Shown: one piece after another, positions 1-10,769 of the stretch
Position numbering within the stretch: position 1 is the stretch's first letter
Layout of the letters: every line of letters begins with the position of its first letter
Program-made: the position numbers and the translations under genes
The notes under the pieces: model-generated
Databases searched by the model: none
Told to the model about the DNA's origin: nothing
What the model saw: the letters and a program-made list of their open reading frames with translations, nothing else
Source: Burkholderiaceae bacterium
GTDB lineage: Bacteria; Pseudomonadota; Gammaproteobacteria; Burkholderiales; Burkholderiaceae_E
Length of the DNA stretch: 64,000 nt
Assembly: GCA_023954015.1 (NCBI GenBank)
Contig: JAMLIS010000003.1
Coordinates: 62,001 to 126,000 of the forward strand
Reading direction: 5' to 3'

Positions 1-1
1 G

Positions 2-316
2 GCATCGCGTCGCGGCTACGAAATCGCCGACCTGCGTGCCACGCGGGTGCGCGCGAACGATTTCGACGACCACGACCTCGTCCTGGCAATGGACTGGGAC
101 AACCTGTCGGCGCTGCAACAGATGGCGCCGAAGAGTTCGCATCACAAGCTGCAGCTGCTGATGCGCTTTGCCACCGAGCACGAGACGGCGACGATTCCCG
201 ATCCGTACTATGGGAGCGCCGAGGGCTTCGAGCAGACGCTCGACTACATCGAGGACGCCTGCAACGGCCTGCTCGAGCTCGCGAAGCGGCGCGCGACACA
301 GGTCGCCGCAGCCTGA
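2..316 (+). CDS. Low-molecular-weight protein-tyrosine phosphatase, C-terminal part
   Basis: The open frame enters from the left edge, so the 5' end is missing and with it the CX5R P-loop that carries the catalytic cysteine. The visible 104 residues hold the family's DPYYG motif, which contains the general-acid aspartate, and a closing helical segment. The family hydrolyses phosphotyrosine in the cytoplasm. An LMW-PTP gene just upstream of iscR is a common betaproteobacterial arrangement, which supports the call. A GTG at 47 gives a shorter frame, but homology clearly continues upstream of it. Confidence 0.88.
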   Translation, partial: ASRRGYEIADLRATRVRANDFDDHDLVLAMDWDNLSALQQMAPKSSHHKLQLLMRFATEHETATIPDPYYGSAEGFEQTLDYIEDACNGLLELAKRRATQVAAA

Positions 317-360
317 AGTCGTGGTGGGCGCCGCCCCCAGGGGCGGGGGGCGCCGCCCCT

Positions 361-417
361 GGGCGGGAGCGCCGTCCCTGGGCGGGAGCGCCGTCCCTGG
401 GAGGGAGCGCCGTCCCT
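361..417. repeat. 19-bp tandem repeat, three copies
   Basis: Three head-to-tail copies of a 19-bp unit beginning GGGCGGGAGCGCCG lie at 361-379, 380-398 and 399-417. The third differs by one base (GGGA for GGGC). Related GGCGCCGCCCCT text flanks the block on both sides. It sits in the gap between the phosphatase gene and iscR and is non-coding as far as can be seen. Confidence 0.85.
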
Positions 418-455
418 GGGAGGCGCCGTAGCGCCCCGCCCGGGGCAGGACAGTC

Positions 456-474
456 GGGGCCGCGTAGCGGCCCC
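456..474. terminator. GC hairpin, possible terminator of the phosphatase gene
   Basis: A perfect 8-bp stem (GGGGCCGC, loop GTA, GCGGCCCC) is followed by only a weak T-containing stretch (GCGTCGTCTTT). It may end transcription from the phosphatase gene. The lack of a real U-tract keeps this uncertain. The rest of the 317-747 gap holds the 19-bp repeats and a perfect 16-bp palindrome at 534-549 (CTAGGGA, TT, TCCCTAG) of unknown role. No gene is seen there. Confidence 0.35.
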
Positions 475-747
475 GCGTCGTCTTTGCCGCCCGGCCGCAG
501 CGCCGAAAACCCGGTAGCCGACGAGGGTCTGCGCTAGGGATTTCCCTAGACGGGACGCTGGAATGCTTGTAGTTCGGCGCGACCCCTTTGGCGGGGGCGT
601 GCGGTGCCGGCTTCCGGCTCGGAGAGCACAGCGAACCGGGCCTGGCGAAGCACCGCGGAGAACCACGGCGACAGAAACGAAAGGAAAAGCGGAAGCTGTT
701 TCCGACTTTTCGGAAAGATTTCCCGGTGCCGCGGTAGACAACTCGCA

Positions 748-772
748 ATATCAGACTAGACTAGTCCACTAC
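748..772. promoter_or_regulatory. IscR type 1-like operator upstream of iscR
   Basis: The 25 bp centre on a perfect palindrome GACTA-GAC-TAGTC (754-766) flanked by ATA and a CTAC. This closely follows the known E. coli IscR type 1 pattern ATASYYGACT-N5-AGTC-RRSTAT. It ends 12 bp before the iscR start, where autoregulation is expected: [2Fe-2S]-IscR represses its own operon. Binding itself is inferred from sequence. Confidence 0.8.
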
Positions 773-784
773 TCGGAGCTCTCC

Positions 785-1315
785 ATGCGACTCACCACGA
801 AGGGACGCTTTGCGGTCACTGCGATGATCGACCTGGCCATGCGTCAGCATCACGGCCCGGTCACGCTCGCGGGGATCAGCCAGCGCCAGAAGATCTCGCT
901 GTCGTATCTGGAACAGTTGTTCGGAAAGCTGCGGCGTAACGAACTGGTCGAGAGTACGCGGGGCCCGGGCGGTGGTTATACGCTGGCGCGTGCGATGAAG
1001 GACATCACCGTCGCCGACATGATCTTCGCGGTCGACGAGCCGCTGGACGCGACCCACTGCGCAGGCAAGGAGAATTGCCAGGACGAGGATGGTCCGTGCA
1101 TGACGCACGAACTGTGGACGAACCTGAACAAGCGAATGATCGAATATCTCGATTCGGTTTCGCTGGCGGATCTCGTCGAGCAGCAGAAGGGGCGCGAGAC
1201 GAAGTCGCATCCGCGGGAGATCTCGGTGCTCAAGGAACATCGCGCAGCGCTCGAGTTTCCGACCTCGACGCTGCAGCCGATCAAGCTCGAAAAGGGTCGC
1301 ATCACGACGTTGTGA
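785..1315 (+). CDS. iscR: Iron-sulfur cluster regulator IscR (Rrf2 family)
   Basis: A 176-residue Rrf2-type winged-helix repressor. The DNA-binding part occupies roughly residues 1-65. It is followed by the cluster-ligating Cys92, Cys98 and Cys105 with His108 as likely fourth ligand. That matches E. coli IscR except for one extra residue before the third cysteine. IscR senses Fe-S cluster status and controls Fe-S assembly genes. The ATG at 785 was chosen because the protein then begins [11 protein letters not shown] as in the family and the operator lies directly upstream. The open frame continues upstream to 563 without homology. iscA follows after 8 bp, so the two genes probably share a transcript. 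Confidence 0.95.
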   Translation: MRLTTKGRFAVTAMIDLAMRQHHGPVTLAGISQRQKISLSYLEQLFGKLRRNELVESTRGPGGGYTLARAMKDITVADMIFAVDEPLDATHCAGKENCQDEDGPCMTHELWTNLNKRMIEYLDSVSLADLVEQQKGRETKSHPREISVLKEHRAALEFPTSTLQPIKLEKGRITTL

Positions 1316-1323
1316 GGGAAGGA

Positions 1324-1662
1324 ATGGGTGAAGAATCGACGGGTGTGCGCCTCAGCGAGGCGGCCGCCCGCCATGTCGCGCGATCGCTCGAGCGCCGCGG
1401 CAAGGGCCTCGGGCTGCGCGTCGGCGTGAAGGCCTCGGGCTGCTCGGGCCTGTCGTACCAGCTCGAGTTCGCCGACGAACGCAAGGCCGACGACATCGAA
1501 TTCGAGTCGAACGGCGTGCGGGTGCTGATCGATCCGAAGAGCCTGCCGTACCTGGCCGGCATCGAGCTCGATTTCGTGCGCGAAGGGTTGAACGAAGGTT
1601 TCCGGTTCAACAATCCGAACGTCAAGGCCACCTGCGGCTGCGGCGAGTCGTTCGCTGCCTGA
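1324..1662 (+). CDS. iscA: A-type iron-sulfur carrier IscA
   Basis: A 112-residue A-type carrier protein. It shows the ASGCSG motif (Cys40) and the C-terminal CGCGESF motif (Cys104, Cys106), the three ligands used to carry iron or Fe-S clusters to apo-proteins. It lies 8 bp after iscR in what looks like a two-gene operon. In most betaproteobacteria iscS and iscU sit between these genes and hscB, hscA and fdx follow. None is present here, and the next gene is a convergent transporter. The organism must supply a desulfurase and scaffold from elsewhere, for example a SUF system. Confidence 0.93.
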   Translation: MGEESTGVRLSEAAARHVARSLERRGKGLGLRVGVKASGCSGLSYQLEFADERKADDIEFESNGVRVLIDPKSLPYLAGIELDFVREGLNEGFRFNNPNVKATCGCGESFAA

Positions 1663-1743
1663 TTCGCATCCATTCGTCGAGGCACGGTGCCGGGGTCGGC
1701 GCTGCCGTGGCAGTCGCGCGCAGCCCGGGCCGTCGGCAGCGAG

Positions 1744-2958
1744 CTATGCGACCGGCTGCGGATTGCCGCGCGCAAGGCGCACGAGCGCGAGTATCGCGCC
1801 GAGGGCGCCCAGTGCCAGCAGGCCCAGCAGCGAGAGCCCGGCGGCAGGCCCTGCCGCCTCGAGTAGCGCCGAGAAAAGCACCGGGGCCGCGGCCGCCGCG
1901 ATGAAGCCGGGGCCGGCGATCCGGCCGAGCAGTTCGGCATAGCCGCCGCTGCCGAAGATCGCCAGCGGAAGGGACCCGCGCACGATCGTCATCAGCCCGT
2001 TCGCGCAGCCGTACAACAGCACGAACAGCGAAGCCGCGAGCGGACTCGTCGGCAGCAGCAGCGCGACGGCGAAGGCCGTCGGCAGCAGCGCCACCGACGG
2101 CACGGCGACGGCGACCGCGCTCAGGTGGCGTTGCAGCGACATCTCGGCGATGCGCGCGAGCACCTGTGCCACGCCCATCAGCGAAGCGGCCGACACCGCG
2201 ACTGCCGCGCCGAAGCCGAAGTCGGCCAGCAGCCGCACCAGATGCGCCGCCATCGCCGACTGCACGAAGGCGTACAGCGTGAAGGCGAGCGCCGCCAGCC
2301 GCAGCGCAAGCAACGCCTGCCGTGCATCGAGCGCAGCGCCGGTCGCCGGATCGGTTGTCGCCGGCGCATCTTCGGCGGTGCAGGTGCGGCGCCGCGCGCC
2401 GCCGGCGAAGAGCGCGTGCAGCAATGCGCATGGCACGAGATGGAGCAGCGCGTAGACCTGCAGCGTCGTGCGCCAGCCGAAGGCGGCGTCCAGCCAGCCG
2501 CCGATCGGCCAGAACACGGTCGATGCGAGCCCGCCGAACAGCGTGACCAGCGAGATCGCGCGGCGCGCGCGATGGCCCGCCAGCACCGTCAATGCGGCGA
2601 AAGCGCCGTCGTAGAGCACCGAACGCATCGCCAGTCCGATCAGGGTCCAGCCGCCGAACAGCAGCGGCCAGCCGCGCGCGAAGGACGTCATCAGCAGGCC
2701 GATCGCGACCAGCAGCGAGGCGAGGGTCATCACCGCGCGCGCGCCATGCCGATCCATCAGGCGCCCGCTCGTGCGCGCACTGGCGCCGGCCACCAGCAGA
2801 CCCCACGAAAAGGCGCCGAGCACCAGCGTCGGGCTCACGCCGATTCCGCCGGCGATCGAGTCGGCGAGGATCGCCGGCAGGTAGTGCGTGGTGCCCCAGC
2901 CGACGATCTGCGTGACGCCGAGCGCGGCGACGACGGCGCCCACCGGGAAAGCGGACAC
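1744..2958 (-). CDS. Major facilitator superfamily transporter
   Basis: A 404-residue integral membrane protein with about 12 hydrophobic helices and a cytoplasmic-loop signature (SGRLMDRHGAR, residues about 60-70) typical of MFS carriers between helices 2 and 3. The substrate cannot be read from sequence. A GTG at 2958 gives a normal MFS N-terminus (SAFPVGAVVAALG). An alternative CTG at 2988 would overlap the lysS stop by two bases. The gene follows lysS on the same strand and is probably co-transcribed with it. It converges on iscA. Confidence 0.82.
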   Translation of the reverse strand: MSAFPVGAVVAALGVTQIVGWGTTHYLPAILADSIAGGIGVSPTLVLGAFSWGLLVAGASARTSGRLMDRHGARAVMTLASLLVAIGLLMTSFARGWPLLFGGWTLIGLAMRSVLYDGAFAALTVLAGHRARRAISLVTLFGGLASTVFWPIGGWLDAAFGWRTTLQVYALLHLVPCALLHALFAGGARRRTCTAEDAPATTDPATGAALDARQALLALRLAALAFTLYAFVQSAMAAHLVRLLADFGFGAAVAVSAASLMGVAQVLARIAEMSLQRHLSAVAVAVPSVALLPTAFAVALLLPTSPLAASLFVLLYGCANGLMTIVRGSLPLAIFGSGGYAELLGRIAGPGFIAAAAAPVLFSALLEAAGPAAGLSLLGLLALGALGAILALVRLARGNPQPVA

Positions 2959-2984
2959 GATGCGAACGGACCGCGGCTCGTGCT

Positions 2985-4553
<1,569 letters not shown>

Positions 4554-4556
4554 CGG

Positions 4557-5661
4557 TCAGACCCCCTGTTTCAGGCTCGCGGCGACGAACTCGTCGAGGT
4601 CGCCGTCGAGCACCGAGCGCGTGTCGCTCTCCTCGACTCCGGTGCGCAGGTCCTTGATGCGCGACTGGTCGAGCACGTACGAGCGGATCTGGTGCCCCCA
4701 GCCGATGTCGGTCTTGCCCGCCTCGACCTTGTCCTGCTCGGCCTGGCGCCTGCGCAATTCCAGTTCGTACAGGCGCGCGCGCAGCATGCTCATCGCCTCG
4801 TCCCGGTTGCGGTGCTGCGAGCGGTCGTTCTGGCACTGCACTACGATGCCGGTGGGGTTGTGCGTGATTCGAACCGCCGATTCGGTCTTGTTCACGTGCT
4901 GTCCACCCGCGCCGGAGGCGCGGTAGACGTCGATGCGCAGGTCCGCGGGGTTGACATCGACGTCGATCGAGTCGTCGACCTTCGGATAGACGAACACCGA
5001 CGCGAACGAGGTGTGCCGTCCGCCGCTGGAGTCGAACGGCGACTTGCGCACGAGCCGGTGGATGCCGGTTTCGGTGCGCAGGTACCCGTAGGCGTATTCG
5101 CCGTCGACGCGGAACGTCGCGCCCTTGATGCCGGCGACGTCGCCCGGCGACTCCTCGAGCACTTCGGTCTCGAACCCCTTGCGTTCGCAATAGCGCAGGT
5201 ACTGGCGCAGCAGCATCGCCGCCCAGTCCTGCGCCTCGGTGCCGCCGGCGCCGGCCTGGATCTCGACGAAACAAGGGTTCGGATCCGCGGGATTCGAGAA
5301 CATCCGCCGGAACTCGAGGTCTTCGACTTCGGATTCGACGTCGCGCACGTCCGACTCGACGGCGACGAGCGTCGCGTCGTCGTCCTCGGCCGCGGCCATC
5401 GCGAAGAGCTCGGCCGCGTCGTTGATTCGCGCGTCTATCGACGCGAGCCGCTCGACGACCGCTTCGAGCGACTTCTTCTCGCGCCCGAGCGCCTGCGCAT
5501 GCTGCGCGTCGTTCCAGACGTCGGGAGCCTCGAGCTCGCGCTGCACTACCTCGAGACGCGTCTTCCGTGCGTCGTAGTCAAAGGTACCTCCGGAGCTCGC
5601 CCACGCGCGTGCGCAGGTCGTCGATCAGAGATTCGAGTTGGTTCTGGCGCTCGGCTTCCAT
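4557..5661 (-). CDS. prfB: Peptide chain release factor 2, with programmed +1 frameshift
   Basis: RF2 reads UAA and UGA stop codons and releases the finished peptide. The reading frame opens at ATG 5661 ([15 protein letters not shown]) and meets an in-frame TGA at 5580-5578 after about 27 codons. It continues in the +1 frame from GAC. The site is CTT-TGA-C preceded by the Shine-Dalgarno-like CGGAGG, the classic autoregulatory RF2 frameshift signal: when RF2 is scarce, ribosomes slip and make more. The joined product is about 367 residues, with GAGGQHVNK (the GGQ hydrolysis motif) and the SPF tripeptide for stop-codon recognition. An annotation starting inside at 5546 would miss the first 38 residues. 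Confidence 0.95.
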
Positions 5662-5691
5662 GACGTGCGACGCATTGCAGGTAACCGAACA

Positions 5692-7518
5692 TTATAGGGG
5701 ATGGGCACCTTCGCGTGCTTCGGTTTCGTCGAGCGGCTCGACGGCCTCGATCACCAGGCGCGCCGAGGCGACGCCGCGGTAGTCGTCGCGCAGCAGGCGG
5801 TACGCGAGCCGGGAACGCGCGGGCAACGGTTCGGTGCGCCCGAATGCGATCGCATCGAGCCGGCGCCCGCATCGGGTGCGCAGTTCGATGCGCAGGTGCC
5901 GCTCGGCGACCACCGCCTGGCGGGCAATGTCGAAATCGTCGTGGAACAGCGGCGGGGGGAATGCCTGTCCCCAGACCTCCGCATCCAGGCTGGCGACGAG
6001 CGCGGCATCGATCGTCTCCGGATCGAGCCGACCGTCGGTGAGCAGCGATGGCGCGAAGCAGGCGGGATCGGCGAAGACCTGCACGGCGCGATCGAAGAGC
6101 GCAGCGAACTCGTCGACGCGTCGTGCGCCGATCGTCAGTCCGGCGGCCATCGCGTGTCCGCCGAAGCGCAGCAGCAGCCCGGGCGCCTTCTTGTCGACCC
6201 AGTCGAGCGCGTCGCGCAGGTGTACGCCGGGAATCGAGCGGCCGGAGCCGCGCAGCAACGCAGCGTCGCTCGCAGACGGAGCGAGCGCGACGACCGGGCG
6301 ATGCAGGCGATCCTTCAGGCGCCCGGCGACCAGTCCCACCAGGCCTTCGTGCCAATGTTCGCGGTACAGGACGAAGGTGTTGCGAGCCGCCGCACCGGGC
6401 TGCGCTTCGCCGGTGCCTTCCTCGCGGCCGGCGGAGTCGAACAGCGGATCGAGCCCTCCCAGCGCGGCGAGCGCCTCCTCGCGCATCGTGCGTTCGAGTC
6501 CCCGCCGTTCGCGGTTCATCGCGTCGAGCGCGAGCGCGAGTTCGTGCGCCCGTGATTCGTCGTCGGCGAGCAGGCATTCGATGCCGAGCGAGATGTCGGC
6601 CAGTCGCCCCGCCGCGTTGATGCGCGGCCCGATCGCGAAGCCGAAGTCGGCGCTCGTCGCGCGCGACGCATCGCGCCCGGCGACCCGCAGGAGTGCGCGA
6701 ACGCCGGCGTGCGCCCGCCCGGCGCGAATGCGTCGAAGGCCCACGGCGACGAGGCGCCGATTGTTTTCGTCGAGGGGAACGAGATCGGCGACGGTACCGA
6801 TCGCGACGAGATCGAGCAGGACCTGCAGCGGCGCGCGTGCGGCCGGCGAACCCGGGTCGCGTGCACGCAGCGCCGCTCGCAACGCGAGCAGCAGGTAGAA
6901 GGCGACGCCGACGCCGGCCAGGTTGCGGCTCGCGAAGCCGCAACCCGGCTGGTTCGGGTCGACGATCGCTTCGGCCGCCGGCAGCCGCTCGCCCGGCAGG
7001 TGGTGGTCGGTGACGATCACGCGCATGCCCAGCGCGCGCGCGGTATCGACACCGTCGACGCTGGCGATGCCGCTGTCGACGGTGATCAGCCAGTCCGGAC
7101 GCCCCAGCCGCGGATGCGCCGCCGCCAGTTCGACGATCGCCGGGGAAAGGCCGTAGCCGTGCTCGAATCGGTTCGGCACCAGATAGTCGACGCGATCGGC
7201 GCGTGCGCCGAGCATGCGCAATCCGCGCACGACGACGGCACACGCGGTGGCGCCGTCGCAATCGTAGTCGGCGACCACGCACAGGCGTTCGCCGGCGGCG
7301 ATCGCATCGGCCAGCAGCCCGGCGGCCTGCGCGAGACCCTTCATCGGCTGCGGCGGCAGCAGCCGGGCGAGATCGCGCGACAGCGCGGCCGCACTGTCGA
7401 TGCCGCGCGCCGCGTACAGTCGGGCGAGCACCGGAGCGATGCCAGCTTCGAGCAGGCGTTGCTGTGCGGGCGCGGGCGAGACGCGTGCGACGATGCGCGG
7501 CGTTCGCTGCCCGTTCAC
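5692..7518 (-). CDS. recJ: Single-stranded-DNA-specific exonuclease RecJ
   Basis: A 608-residue 5'-3' exonuclease of the DHH phosphoesterase family, used in RecF-pathway recombination and mismatch repair. Metal-binding motifs are visible: DYDCDG near residues 84-89, the DSG at about 148, the DHH at 171-173, and the C-terminal DHHA1 block with GGHAMAAG. A GTG at 7518 was chosen because it overlaps the preceding gene's stop (GTGA), which makes translational coupling likely. The open frame extends upstream to 8610 only as a shadow of that gene. Confidence 0.94.
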   Translation of the reverse strand: MNGQRTPRIVARVSPAPAQQRLLEAGIAPVLARLYAARGIDSAAALSRDLARLLPPQPMKGLAQAAGLLADAIAAGERLCVVADYDCDGATACAVVVRGLRMLGARADRVDYLVPNRFEHGYGLSPAIVELAAAHPRLGRPDWLITVDSGIASVDGVDTARALGMRVIVTDHHLPGERLPAAEAIVDPNQPGCGFASRNLAGVGVAFYLLLALRAALRARDPGSPAARAPLQVLLDLVAIGTVADLVPLDENNRRLVAVGLRRIRAGRAHAGVRALLRVAGRDASRATSADFGFAIGPRINAAGRLADISLGIECLLADDESRAHELALALDAMNRERRGLERTMREEALAALGGLDPLFDSAGREEGTGEAQPGAAARNTFVLYREHWHEGLVGLVAGRLKDRLHRPVVALAPSASDAALLRGSGRSIPGVHLRDALDWVDKKAPGLLLRFGGHAMAAGLTIGARRVDEFAALFDRAVQVFADPACFAPSLLTDGRLDPETIDAALVASLDAEVWGQAFPPPLFHDDFDIARQAVVAERHLRIELRTRCGRRLDAIAFGRTEPLPARSRLAYRLLRDDYRGVASARLVIEAVEPLDETEAREGAHPL

Positions 7519-8627
7519 TGCGTGCGCTCGAGCAGCGTTTCGCGCCTGAGCGAGCGCCACCGCTTGAAGCGATCGGCCGGCGAGAAGGCGATCTCGATGC
7601 AGTCGCGCTCGCCGCTTAGCACCAGGCGCAGCGCCGCTTCGTGCTTCGGCTCGCGTTCGAACCAGCGGTCGAAAGCGAGCCACGCGTCGTTCCAGCCGTC
7701 GATGTCGCCCTCGGCGAGCGGCCCCTTCCAGAAGGCGGCGTCGACGAGCGTGCCGTGCCGCGCCCGATTGCCGTCGTCGAAGGAGACCGCGTGCGCGCCC
7801 GCCCGATGCGCGAGCCCCGCCACGGCGGGATCGTCGGTGCGCACCGATTCGAAGGCACGCGAGGTCGCCGCGCCGGCGCGGCCTTCGAGCCACAATCCGT
7901 TGATCGGCAGGCGGCCTTCCTGTGCGCGGCGCTCGTTCACCGGGTGCTCGAACCACGCCATCTGCACGAGGTTCTCGAAGGCGCGCCAGCGCGCAGCCGC
8001 CTCGCCCTGCGGCTGCCACGCCGAGACGTTGCGGCCGCTCGCCACGCGCGTTCCCGGCGCGCGCAGCGCGGCAAACGCGGCCAGCGTCGCTCGTGCCGCG
8101 TCGCTGCGTGCAGCGACTTCCCATGCGTCGGAGCGGACCGGGACGAGTTCGAGCCCGTCCTCGGCCAGCCATCGGTTCGCGGCGTCGGCGAGCACGCGCG
8201 CCTCGTCGTCGTCCGGCGCCGAGCGCGCGGGCGGCGCGAGCACGAGATGATCGAGCCCCAGGTGCAGATGCACCGGCCGAACGACGAGCGGGGCGTCCGT
8301 TGCGCCGACGCTGGCGGAGAGCGTGCAGGCCGCGACGGTGCCGTCGAGGCCGAATCGTTCGCGCAGCCAGCGCTCGTCCGGCAATTCGGCAGGCGCGGCG
8401 TCGTCGATGCGGGCTCGCGCGACGATGCGCGCCCGGCGCAGGCGCCGCACGAACGTCGAATCGCCGGGCAGTGCGGCAAGGTTTCTCGTCGAGGCGTCGC
8501 GCATCCGGTCGCGCAGCTGCGTTGCGGCAAGGGCCGGCGGGGGCGCGCCGGCGGGATCGGCTTCGAGTGCGGCTCGCTGCGCGCCGGGAGGCGCCAATGC
8601 ACCGGCGCACAGGATCGTGAGGGTCAC
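7515..8627 (-). CDS. rpfE: RpfE-type conserved protein
   Basis: A 370-residue protein resembling the RpfE or phosphoglycerate-mutase-like regulatory proteins that lie beside recJ in Xanthomonas and many Burkholderiales. In Xanthomonas this gene belongs to the rpf cluster together with recJ, prfB and lysS, the same set found here. Seen directly: a C-terminal region rich in Trp and acidic residues ([15 protein letters not shown]) and no membrane segments. The biochemical activity is unknown and the mutase label often attached to it is unproven. The GTG start at 8627 gives [10 protein letters not shown], and the stop overlaps recJ by four bases. Confidence 0.7.
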   Translation of the reverse strand: MTLTILCAGALAPPGAQRAALEADPAGAPPPALAATQLRDRMRDASTRNLAALPGDSTFVRRLRRARIVARARIDDAAPAELPDERWLRERFGLDGTVAACTLSASVGATDAPLVVRPVHLHLGLDHLVLAPPARSAPDDDEARVLADAANRWLAEDGLELVPVRSDAWEVAARSDAARATLAAFAALRAPGTRVASGRNVSAWQPQGEAAARWRAFENLVQMAWFEHPVNERRAQEGRLPINGLWLEGRAGAATSRAFESVRTDDPAVAGLAHRAGAHAVSFDDGNRARHGTLVDAAFWKGPLAEGDIDGWNDAWLAFDRWFEREPKHEAALRLVLSGERDCIEIAFSPADRFKRWRSLRRETLLERTQ

Positions 8628-8718
8628 CGCGGGATTCTATGGCAAATTTCTATGGCAAACTGCGCCGGCCGCCGAACCCGTTCGCCGCGCCACCGACGTA
8701 ACGACGGTGGCCTTCCCG

Positions 8719-9975
8719 ATGTCCCTGCCATACGAACTCTTCATCGGCCTGCGTTACACCCGCGCAAGCCGTCGGGCGGGGCGACGCAACGGCTTCATCT
8801 CGTTCATCTCCACGCTGTCGATCGCCGGCATCGCGCTGGGCGTCGCTGCGCTCATCATCGTGCTGTCGGTGATGAACGGCTTCCAGAAGGAAGTGCGCGA
8901 CCGCATGCTGTCGGTACTCGCGCACGTGGAGATCTTCGCCGCCGGCGCGCCGATGCTCGACTGGCAGGCGGTGCTCGCCGAGGCGGAGCGCAATCCGCGC
9001 GTCGTCGCCGGCGCGCCGTACGTGTCGGGGCAGGCGATGCTCACGCACGACGAAAGCGTGCGCGGCGTGCTCGTGCGCGGCATCGATCCGGCCATCGAGC
9101 CGCGCGTCGCCGACTTCGCGAAGCACATGCTGCGCGGAAAGCTCGACGCGCTGCAGCCCGGCTCCTTCGGTGTCGCCGTGGGCCGCGAACTCGCGAACCA
9201 GTTGCTGCTCGAGCCCGGATCGAAGATCACGCTGGTCGCCGCGCAGGGTACGGCCACGCCTGCCGGCCTCGTGCCGCGCCTGCGCCAGCTCACCGTGGTC
9301 GCGGTCTTCGCCTCCGGCCACTACGAGTACGACACGAGCCTGCTGCTGATGAACATCGAGGACGCGGCGAAACTGTTCCGCGTACAGGGCGTCACCGGCA
9401 TCCGGCTGAAGACTTCCGACATGCTGCAGGCGCCGCGGATCGCCGCCGAACTCGCGTCCACGCTCGGCTCGGACGTCTACGTGCGGGACTGGTCGTCGGA
9501 GAACCGCAACTGGTTCGCCGCCGTCCAGATCGAGAAGCGGATGATGTTCATCATCCTGACGCTGATCATGGCGGTGGCGGCGTTCAACCTCGTCTCGATG
9601 CTGGTGATGACGGTCACCGACAAGCAGTCCGACATCGCCATCCTGCGCACGCTCGGCGCAACACCCGCCAGCGTCATGCGCATCTTCGTCGTGCAGGGCG
9701 CCTCGGTCGGACTGCTCGGCACGCTGCTCGGCGTCGTCTTCGGCGTAGTCGTCGCGCTGAACATCGGCGAGGTCGTCGCCTTCGTCGAAAGCCTGTTCGG
9801 CTTCCAGGTGCTGCCCAAGGGAATCTACTTCATCGACCACCTGCCGAGCGACCTGCGCCGGCACGACGTGCTGACGATCGGGCTCACCGCCTGCGTGCTC
9901 GCCTTCGCGTCGACGCTGTACCCGAGCTGGCGTGCCTCGCGCGTGCGGCCGGCCGAGGCGCTGCGATACGAATGA
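8719..9975 (+). CDS. lolC: Lipoprotein-releasing ABC transporter permease LolC/LolE
   Basis: A 418-residue inner-membrane permease. One transmembrane helix near residue 25-50 is followed by a large periplasmic domain (about 55-265) and three C-terminal helices, the LolC/E-MacB layout. With LolD it extracts mature outer-membrane lipoproteins and hands them to LolA. Only one such gene is present, so the transporter may be a homodimer of the LolF type, or a second permease lies elsewhere. The ATG at 8719 gives [15 protein letters not shown], the family's usual N-terminus. The stop overlaps the lolD start (ATGA). Confidence 0.93.
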   Translation: MSLPYELFIGLRYTRASRRAGRRNGFISFISTLSIAGIALGVAALIIVLSVMNGFQKEVRDRMLSVLAHVEIFAAGAPMLDWQAVLAEAERNPRVVAGAPYVSGQAMLTHDESVRGVLVRGIDPAIEPRVADFAKHMLRGKLDALQPGSFGVAVGRELANQLLLEPGSKITLVAAQGTATPAGLVPRLRQLTVVAVFASGHYEYDTSLLLMNIEDAAKLFRVQGVTGIRLKTSDMLQAPRIAAELASTLGSDVYVRDWSSENRNWFAAVQIEKRMMFIILTLIMAVAAFNLVSMLVMTVTDKQSDIAILRTLGATPASVMRIFVVQGASVGLLGTLLGVVFGVVVALNIGEVVAFVESLFGFQVLPKGIYFIDHLPSDLRRHDVLTIGLTACVLAFASTLYPSWRASRVRPAEALRYE

Positions 9976-10715
9976 CGAATCCCGGCGATCCGGTCGTGCG
10001 CGCCCGCGACGTGCACAAGGTCTACGGCCACGGCGATCTCGTCGTTCCCGTGCTGCACGGCATCGATCTGGCGGTGCGCCCGGGCGAGCGCGTGGCGATC
10101 ATCGGCGCATCCGGATCGGGAAAGAGCACGCTGCTGCATCTGCTCGGGGGGCTCGACAGCTGCACCTCCGGCGAGGTGTTCTGGGCGGGCGAACCGATAG
10201 GCGCGCTCTCGCAGGCCGAGCTCGGCGCGCGGCGCAATCGGCTGCTCGGTTTCGTCTACCAGTTCCATCACCTGCTGCCCGAGTTCAGCGCGCTCGAGAA
10301 CGTCGCGATGCCGTTGCGCATCCGGCGCAGCTCGACGGCGGACGCTTTCCGGAGCGCTGCGGCGGTGCTGGGCCGCGTCGGACTGGCGGCACGCGTCGAG
10401 CACAAGCCCGGCGAGCTGTCGGGCGGCGAGCGCCAGCGCGTGGCGCTGGCGCGCGCGCTCGTCACGCAGCCGCGTTGCGTGCTGGCCGACGAGCCGACCG
10501 GCAATCTCGACAGCCAGACCGCGCGACAGGTGTACGCACTGATCGAGACGCTGTCGCAGGAGCTGGGCATCGCGTTCGTCATCGTCACGCACGACCTGGA
10601 CCTCGCATCCCGGGCCGACCGAACGCTGCAGTTGCGCGACGGGCGCTTCGAAGCACAGGCGCCCGTTGCGCGTGCCGACACCTTCGCCGCGCGGGGTGCA
10701 GGCGCTGCGCGTTGA
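9972..10715 (+). CDS. lolD: Lipoprotein-releasing ABC transporter ATP-binding protein LolD
   Basis: A 247-residue ABC ATPase that powers LolC/E. Walker A is GASGSGKST (45-53). The signature is LSGGERQR, followed by Walker [12 protein letters not shown] and the switch histidine in [23 protein letters not shown] is the Q-loop region characteristic of LolD. The ATG overlaps the lolC stop, so translation is coupled. tatD follows after 54 bp. Confidence 0.95.
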   Translation: MTNPGDPVVRARDVHKVYGHGDLVVPVLHGIDLAVRPGERVAIIGASGSGKSTLLHLLGGLDSCTSGEVFWAGEPIGALSQAELGARRNRLLGFVYQFHHLLPEFSALENVAMPLRIRRSSTADAFRSAAAVLGRVGLAARVEHKPGELSGGERQRVALARALVTQPRCVLADEPTGNLDSQTARQVYALIETLSQELGIAFVIVTHDLDLASRADRTLQLRDGRFEAQAPVARADTFAARGAGAAR

Positions 10716-10769
10716 CGCGAGGCGCCGGGATCCGGCAGGCGAGGGAGGGCGAGCGGGAGGCGCACGGCC

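Noticed and set aside
563..784. An upstream extension of iscR.
   Set aside because: The extra 74 residues show no homology and would read through the IscR operator.
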